Positions 57,277 through 64,000 of a stretch of DNA of 64,000 bases are shown in pieces. Position numbers and translations under genes: made by a program. This stretch comes from Neurospora crassa OR74A. Its lineage: Eukaryota > Ascomycota > Sordariomycetes > Sordariales > Sordariaceae. The stretch spans positions 186,001-250,000 of the forward strand of contig NC_026507.1 in assembly GCF_000182925.2 (NCBI RefSeq). The letters run 5' to 3'. The notes beneath the pieces are model-generated. The model saw only the letters and a list, made by a program, of their open reading frames with translations, was not told the origin of the DNA and did not search any database. Positions within the stretch are counted from its first letter, which is position 1; every line of letters begins with the position of its first letter.

Positions 57277-60200
57277 CTTGTTGTTCTTGACTTAGCGGAA
57301 CTGTTGGCGGGTCAAGAGGTTGGCGAATGTTCATGCGTTAATGGCGTGGAGGTCTTGACGATGACCGGTGAGAACTGTAGAGCACAGAGGTTAGTAAGTA
57401 GTTCAACACCAGGCAGGGTGAAAGAGACGGCCAGAGTGTGACCTACCAGACCTGATGGGGATTGATGAGGGTGAAAGTGACCTACACCGACCAGCTGAGG
57501 TAGGTAGATAGATGCCCGGGTAATTTAGCACCAGCTTGTGCCAGGTGCAAGAGAGTTGAACGACTGAAGACCGACCTGAGTGGAAGGTCTCTCACACTGT
57601 GTCGGGGGAAGAAGGTGTCAAGTAAAGCGACAGTAATAATGTGAGAGATGTTGTTCGCCCAAGAAGTCAAAGGGTAGAAGGCCAGTGTATATTGTGGTCT
57701 CTCGTACGGTACCTAGTTGAAGAGAAGGAAGCCTGGATTGACTTCAAGGAGCCCTGAGGGAAGGAGGGATTGGCGAAGCTCCAAGGTACCTAGATTTGTA
57801 TGTAGTTCGTACGGACAGGCCGATCGTAATCCGGTCCGTTGTCTGAAGAGAATGAGAAGAAGTGTTAAGGCCAGCCAACGAAGGATCAGAGGATGGGAAC
57901 TTGCTTACTTCTTTCTACCTCTGGTCAGGGTGGACAGAGCGAGAGATTTCGATCAGAATGTCACCAGGTTGAATTTTTGTGACGGGCAGCGTGACCAAGG
58001 AGAGTCCTTTACAGAAATAGAAAAAGAAGAGGATACCTCGACTTCTGGGAAGGAAGGAAGATCTGCGAAGTCCCAAGGTTGTCTTGGTGTAGTGTTGTCT
58101 GAAGTAAGATTCACAAGATGTTGTGTTCCATGGAGGATGAAGATAAAAGAAGAAAACCTGAGCTGGATGAAGGGGACTCGAAGGCCTTTTATATAGGTAC
58201 ATCCTGGAACAGTTAGTCGTCGCTTCAGGTTGACATAGGTTAACTGTCCTCTCTGTTCGTTTCAGTTTGCTTTCGATCGCAGATTCCGTATGCTCTGCCG
58301 CTGAGGGAGATGACGCAACAGCGCAACTTTTTCCCAGAAGGAAGTGGAAAGCATGCATCTCATCGATCGTTTAGTGTACATATGCATAGCAAGTGAAATT
58401 TCCCGCATGTCATTTCCATGACGCTCTGGGGTTTCATGTCAGGCTTGAAGTGTGTTTATGTCCTTGAACCTTTTGCTGCTGCTATATATGTGTAGTCGGA
58501 GGATTGACAGACGAGGCATAAATAAGTCCCAGTGTTGCCTCCTTGCCTGTATTTAATGACAGCTCTTCAAGACTGAGCTACGAAAGGGACAAAGGATCAG
58601 GTAGCCAACATAAAGCTGCTCATCACACATGATGTCCTTGGCCTGGCAATAACCCCCGAGAAGCAGGCAGGAAAAGAGAGCCTGTAACAGCGGAGTGATC
58701 AAGGATTCACACAAGCCAAATCAGGACCATTTTGTAAACAATGTGGGCTTGCTTACAAGATTGCCGTCAGATTTGACTTGTTTCCAAAAGGACACGTTTT
58801 CCATTCTGTGACGAGTGACGGAATCGATAGCGATTAAGAAATGCTGGGTTTTCCTGAATGGATCGGCGAGTTCTATGCATAAAGTTCATGACTTATTTAA
58901 GTGAAAGAATAGTCGCACCAGGAATGAGAGAGGTTTTACTCTTTTCTTCTTTCCTTGGCTTCTCTCTTTTGAATATCTCTACTTACTTGTAAAGTTCATG
59001 TTCCTCGTGATATCTCAAACCCTAAATTTTGCTGTATTCCCTCTAGAGAAGTACCTCTAAGTATATGGAAAAGACACCGACAACGAAACAAGCGAGCTAA
59101 GCTTCCTGCGAGGCACGGCAACTTGGACTGACCGGCTTAGTCGTATCTATGAGCTCACGGCTGTCACGCTTTGGAAGCTTCAAGGAAAATCGGATCATTA
59201 GACCCGAGAGATCTCCTCCAGAACTCACGATGATGGGGTGTATCAGATCCAGAAACCAAGGGAAAACTTGGAAGATCTTGGAGAGACGATGTAGGCTAGC
59301 CCGCAGGTTGGCAACTGGACAGCATCACATCTGCAAACCAAGGTAAGTGGGAAGATGCTGCCATCCACAACCCCAACGTGAGAAAACCATGTTGATGCGC
59401 ACTCCAGGCAAGAACTTGCCAGAAGAGAACGTGGCCAAAACTCACATCAGGGCGTAGGCGCATGCCGAGGCAGACGGACGTGAAAGACACTGACACTGTG
59501 TCCTCCGTCGACGCCAGGGGGGCGAGGTGGATGGCCATCTTGCTTACCAGACAGCTGCGGGCAACGACGAAATACGAGGCAGGACCGCTTGGTTTACCTT
59601 GTACCAGTCACATCCGCATCTGACGAGCCAAGATCAGTCTGCATTATCGCGCCATCTGATTCCAGCAGCAGTGCTTCTGAGCTCTGAAGCAGTGTGTGGG
59701 TGGCGCCTGGGCCGTTGGCAGGTGGGTGCATGCTGGGCTCCAGCTGTTGCGAGGGTATCAAGAGAGGAGGGTCTGTGCCGCCCCTCCTACCGGAGCTGAC
59801 GAGGGCAGCAGCCTCAGGTACCGCAACCTTACGAGAAGCTGTCAGGGCAAGCCAAGGATGATGCTTCAACCCGGGCCTCACTTTCTCTCCATCGCCACGG
59901 AACGAAGGGCCCGATGACCCACAGAAGCTCCGCCTTGTGGGCAGCTTCATGCCGTCAAAACCATGGCAGGGACCCAAAGGGAAGCGAAGCAGAAGTCGCC
60001 GAGTGGAGAAAGGGAAGAGGAAGACAAAGGCCTGAAGGACTTTCTACAGCGGTCATCTGGAGCGTGTAGGAGGCGCCTAGCCAGTACTCGTCAGGAGTTG
60101 AAGCAACCGTGACGCCCCCCGAAAGAGAACTAAGGCCAGGGGATGTTACGAGCTGACGATGCTAAACAGCAGAATACCTACCCCAATTTTCCCCAATTTT

Positions 60201-63200
60201 CCCCAATTTCCCCAAATTCCATGAAAGATATGCCCCTCAGCGTGTAAGCGTACGGTAAATACGCAAATTTCGAGCCTACGTTGGTCCGTTTCCTGTAACA
60301 CCCCCCCACCCTTTCATGTCCCGACGAGTTGGCGAACAACGCTTTCCTGTTGAACTAAAGCCTACGGCCCCCATCGTTCAAGCGCACAGACACCCATCTG
60401 TTCGTACTGCTTTCCTTCTTCCTGCGGGCAAGCACGCCGCCAAGTTGGCAGGTTCAGCAAGCAAACAAGTTCTCCTCGGGGAAGAGCTACCCTTCAGCTC
60501 TGTGCGCGGCAAGCTGTCAACACAAGGCATGAACGGCGGAAGAACACCTGGAATTCACCAAGCCCTGACACAGACAGCTACTGTCTTCTAGTCAATGGAT
60601 GGTGCCCACTCAGAGCAAAGGAGCCATCGAAACGGCCATACCTGAGAACAGAGAGGGAAGCAAAACACCCGAAAGAGCCCCCATAGCTGTCGCTGTGAGT
60701 ACTGTAGAAGGCCTATATTCACCCGCTCGTCGTCCCAAAGGGAGGCGGAACGACGCGAGAAAGCCCTGTCTTTTCTGTCGGCTTCCATTCATTCAGCAGT
60801 GCACCTCCTCCCTTTAACCCAGAAACATTGAGCTGACAATCACAAGTGAAGACAGGCAGAAGACGAAACAAAGAAAATGACGATCGTTCAGCTACTGTAG
60901 TGGCACTTTCGCTTCGACAAGTTCGCTCATCATTCTTTCCCACTGCCGGACAGCCCGGGAAGGAAGTAACCAACGGGCACGACGATTGGTTCTGGGAAGT
61001 AGCGATGCTTCAGGTACTACGCGCTCACAAAGATTGGATACGGCCAGTCTGTCAACTAGGGGTACATCGGCATCTCAGCAATCGGACGTTCCTTCTAATT
61101 CTTTCTTTTGGCTAGTTAGGCCAGTTTTCCCCCAATTCCCGTCCAGCTGCGCCCGACAAGATACCTCTAGGCTTCTGCGCTGAGATAACTGTCAGTCACT
61201 TCTACCTTGGCCTTCGAGTAGCTGGCTACCTAAGATGGGGCCATCGCTACGAGGGAGAGTTTCTTCATTTTACACTGAAAGGGTTCTCGAGACAGCGGGA
61301 ATCGGAAAGTTCCGAGCATGGTGCTCTCATCATCAGATCATTGAAGGCACGTGGCGTGGCCGGGGATGAAGTCGGTCGTCTTTGATCTAGATTGGAAACA
61401 ACCAGGGTCGTGGCCGAGCCGTCAGGGCTGACAATACGGTACCTTCTCTGGCCCGAGAGTTGATTTCCAACTGAAGACATGACTGAAGGCCGCCGGGGGG
61501 GACCTGGGGCACTGGGGCACTTGGGGGTCTGCACCCCCGTTCCACTTGCATCCACTGCGTCTCGTCCAGCCAATAGGATTATTGGTCTTACACGGACCGT
61601 AAGGTAAGGTCCGGTAAAGTATTCCCGGCATGCTGCGCCGGATGTTTTTTTGGTATCCGCCGTACAAAAATGTAAGTATAGGGAAGTATTGGTACTTGTG
61701 AGCGGTGGTGCGGCCCTAGACTGTAGGTACGTACCCTACGGTAAGGCTACCTACCTTTCGTCGAAACTTGGGTACCCTCTACCCGTTGGGGAGGGGCTCA
61801 GGTTTCTTGTCGCGTTTCCCCAACTCTTGCTCCCCAGCAGGAAGGCCCGCTACGTTGCGGCGACAGGAGGGAGTTGCGATGATGGACCCACTTACGACTA
61901 CACCCGCATCGCCGCGAGGCAAGTACCACCGATCGATGCTAACCCACACCCGCTCTTTGAGAAAGGAAGCAAAACAGCAAAACGGACCCAGGATCATTTG
62001 GGCAGTTGTTGGAAAGACCAAAGCGACGTAAAAATGCTGCTACAACAAAAAATATGGTAGTTCAACGGTGAGTGTCCTGCGGTGATGTACTTCCCCACTT
62101 CGAAACCGGGCGACGGGACCAGAGACAGCGCCAACTCTGACACCTAGAATTTGGCGCGGGAAAGCTGTCTCTGGTACCGACGATGGCCGAAATGAAGGGC
62201 GGAATTGTGACTTGTAGTGAGCAAGAACAACTCGCATCCATTTCGTAAACAGGGTAGGTACCTCCACATGCATCAACTCATCGATGCCCTGGCATTCCCT
62301 CATCATTCACGTGAGATAGGGCAGGGCTTCATGGCCCACAAGGTCAGACGAGATGATCATGAATGGTCTTTAATAATCCAAGGGGAAAATCTTTGAGTGC
62401 ACGCTGAGCCCTCGCCGGGTGTCGCGTCTGTGGCGACACCTCTTGGCGCGTCGCTCAAATAACCCACCCACTGCACAGAGGCAGGCAAAAGCGGCGGTGC
62501 TGACCAGATATGAGTGTGCAAAGATGATCTCAAAGTGCATCTGCATCCGTGTACTCATGCATAAGTGCATGTAAAAAATAAAAATAAAAAATTACACTCG
62601 CCGTCACTTCCAGGTTGTTGCGTACCACAAGTGCTGCCCCCCCCCCCCCCCCCCCCCAATATGAAAACAAGAATAAAAATAAAAATAAAAATAAAAATAG
62701 AGAGTAAGAAGACGACCTTAGTTCTGCCAAACCTGGTCATTACTACAGTCCTTTACAGCGAACATTGGCGCGATAGACAGATACGTTTCTGAGCGCTCTT
62801 GAAAGTATATAACCACATGTTGGGCAGCAGAAGACTGGAACGCCGGTATGGCCGTCCCTCCGCAACGGCGGCCGCCCGTACAGCGTGTCCAGTGTTTTCC
62901 ATCCTGGCATCTCTGGACACATGTCACACAAGAATATTTGTGAGTGAATTGGGAATAGCTGGCCGGTCCGCGGTCGGTCGGTCGGTCGGCATAGTGGGTG
63001 CTTATATCCATGTTTTGTGGCCTGGCCAGAACGGGCAGGTCCCGCACTCCTTCAGGTAGGTAGGTAAAGCAGCCATCAATCGATAAAGCCCGGTGAATTC
63101 AGTTAATTAGGTAGTACCTACTGCCCGGGCGACGGGATCCAACATTGCGTTCAACTGCCCGTCGCCGGAAGTGGAAGTGCTACTTATGGGGCTTGACCTG

Positions 63201-63326
63201 TCCGTACCAAGACAAAGTACTTGTACTTGAGAGGTGGCAAGCTTCCTTACATAGTACACGTGCTCTCGCTGTCTTCCACAACCTCGCCCCCCCCCCCCCC
63301 CCCCTTCTCCCACCTATCTCCCCTTA
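57277..63326. other. Six-kilobase region without a supported gene
   Basis: Base composition is normal and there is no RIP signature, yet the longest open frames are 60-159 codons and none shows a recognisable domain or sound exon structure. Features seen: two loosely similar segments at 57745-57785 and 58050-58085; a tRNA D-arm-like fragment near 58285-58310; three TTTTCCCCAA-type units at 60181-60220; poly-C runs at about 62637-62657 and 63287-63304; an AAAAT repeat at about 62672-62700. It may hold regulatory DNA, non-coding transcripts or lineage-specific short genes. Confidence 0.4.
62637..62700. repeat. Poly-C tract followed by AAAAT repeats
   Basis: About 21 C in a row (62637-62657), then GAATAAAAATAAAAATAAAA-type units. 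Simple sequence, prone to length change. Confidence 0.9.
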
Positions 63327-63366
63327 GGGCGTGTTCGTTACCACAGTAAAAAGTTAGGAGGGATAT
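63327..63366 (+). repeat. Left terminal inverted repeat of the MITE
   Basis: Pairs with 63949-63988. The outer 17 bases match exactly; inside, the sequences AGTAAAAAGTTAG are shared by both arms. Confidence 0.85.
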
Positions 63367-63718
63367 TGCATTACTGTGCAGATTCTACTGCATAGGACAG
63401 CTGCACTCCTGCAATATTAAGGCACGCTAAGACCTTTTACCTTATTGAGCTATGTTCGGTATATATAACCAATACCCCCCCCCCCCCCCCCCCCCCCCCC
63501 CCAGTGGTCCGAATCATCTTTTCAATTCTTCCCTTCTACAACCACCACAGTATATACACTGTGTAAATACTGTGTAGTCCAAATAGTAGCTTTCAATTGG
63601 GAATAGCCTTATTTACCGTCTTTAGGAATTTTTTTTTTTTTTTCTTTTTTTAAGCTTTGCGACGGTAACCCCTTATATTATAGGGGTGAAGCGCTATAGG
63701 TGGTTCTCAATTACGTTC

Positions 63719-63760
63719 CTTACTGCACTACGGCTCAAAATTGAGCTGTAGTACAGTAAG
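63719..63760. repeat. Internal 20-bp palindrome of the MITE
   Basis: Arms 63719-63738 and 63741-63760 are inverted copies separated by two bases. They differ at two positions, both C/T or G/A transitions. A transcript could fold into a strong hairpin. Confidence 0.85.
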
Positions 63761-63948
63761 GAAATCGGTTAAGAATTAAGGAGATTCTAACCCTCTGATT
63801 GGTCAAATCGACGATTTGGAGAAAGTGCAGGTGGTTGCAGGTGGTTGCAGCGACCTGTATGAAAATTAACTATTTTTACTGCGATTTACCGAACACTACG
63901 CAGTTCAGTAAGCCAGTATGCTTACTACGACCCGAACCCTGCAAATCT

Positions 63949-63988
63949 AAATACCCTCTAACTTTTTACTACGGTAACGAACACGCCC
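63949..63988 (-). repeat. Right terminal inverted repeat of the MITE
   Basis: Reverse complement of the left arm with few differences; directly followed by the TTA target duplication. Confidence 0.85.
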
Positions 63989-64000
63989 TTAAAGTTTTCT

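Larger units (their letters stand above)
63327..63988. mobile_element. MITE with Harbinger-like terminal inverted repeats
   Basis: A 662-bp non-autonomous DNA element. The left end GGGCGTGTTCGTTACC continues as an inverted repeat of about 40 bases whose partner at 63949-63988 reads GGTAACGAACACGCCC at its outer end. A few mismatches and a one-base difference (TTAGGAGGG against TTAGAGGG) lie further in. Both ends are flanked by TTA (63324-63326 and 63989-63991), a 3-bp target duplication. TTA duplication and a GGGxGTGTT-type terminus are typical of PIF/Harbinger MITEs. No transposase frame is present, so it would need one in trans. Inside are a 25-base poly-C tract (about 63477-63502), a tandem GGTTGCAGGT duplication near 63828-63850 and a long internal palindrome. 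It appears whole and not heavily mutated. Confidence 0.85.

Overview
The window looks like nuclear DNA of a filamentous ascomycete of the Neurospora/Sordaria type. Three things point there. The first 6.85 kb carries a strong repeat-induced point mutation (RIP) signature: TpA-rich, poor in CpA/TpG, with CpG retained. Introns are short (54-134 nt, one of 371 nt) with GTRAGT-like donors and CTAAC/CTGAC branch sites. The flanks are rich in microsatellites such as ACCT, TTCC and poly-C. The species is inferred, not proven.

Layout. 1-6850 is a mutated repeat block holding the relic of a RecQ-type helicase (+) and a second long relic frame (-). From 6.9 to 14.1 kb lie SKI3 (cytoplasmic RNA decay), a tRNA-Val(AAC) and RMI1 (partner of RecQ helicase and Top3). 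From 15.2 to 20.6 kb is a large repetitive minus-strand gene with an F-box/2EXR-like N-terminus; its reading frame continues past its stop through further in-frame stops. From 21.9 to 31.7 kb are a three-exon PBDC1/Ypl225w homologue, a full-size ABC-B transporter (Ste6-like), a tRNA-Arg(ACG) and an MFS drug:H+ antiporter. From 33.4 to 40.6 kb are a secreted CE15 glucuronoyl methylesterase, an AMID/AIF-like FAD oxidoreductase and a small secreted cysteine-rich protein found here by splicing two short exons. From 42.6 to 57.3 kb are the mRNA-capping triphosphatase (CET1), proteasome subunit RPN2, a DUF1769/UPF0590 protein, a probable pseudogene and a two-membrane-segment acidic protein. From 57.3 to 63.3 kb I see no supportable gene. 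The right edge holds a complete 662-bp MITE with TTA target duplications and Harbinger-like inverted repeats.

The genes do not form a pathway cluster. They are mostly single housekeeping genes (RNA capping, RNA decay, proteasome, genome stability) mixed with transport and secretion genes. The less ordinary items are the RIP-mutated helicase element, the gene with successive in-frame stops, the small secreted protein, the eroded gene near 56 kb and the MITE. Exon coordinates were set by reading splice signals and checking phase by eye; no alignment or expression data were available.
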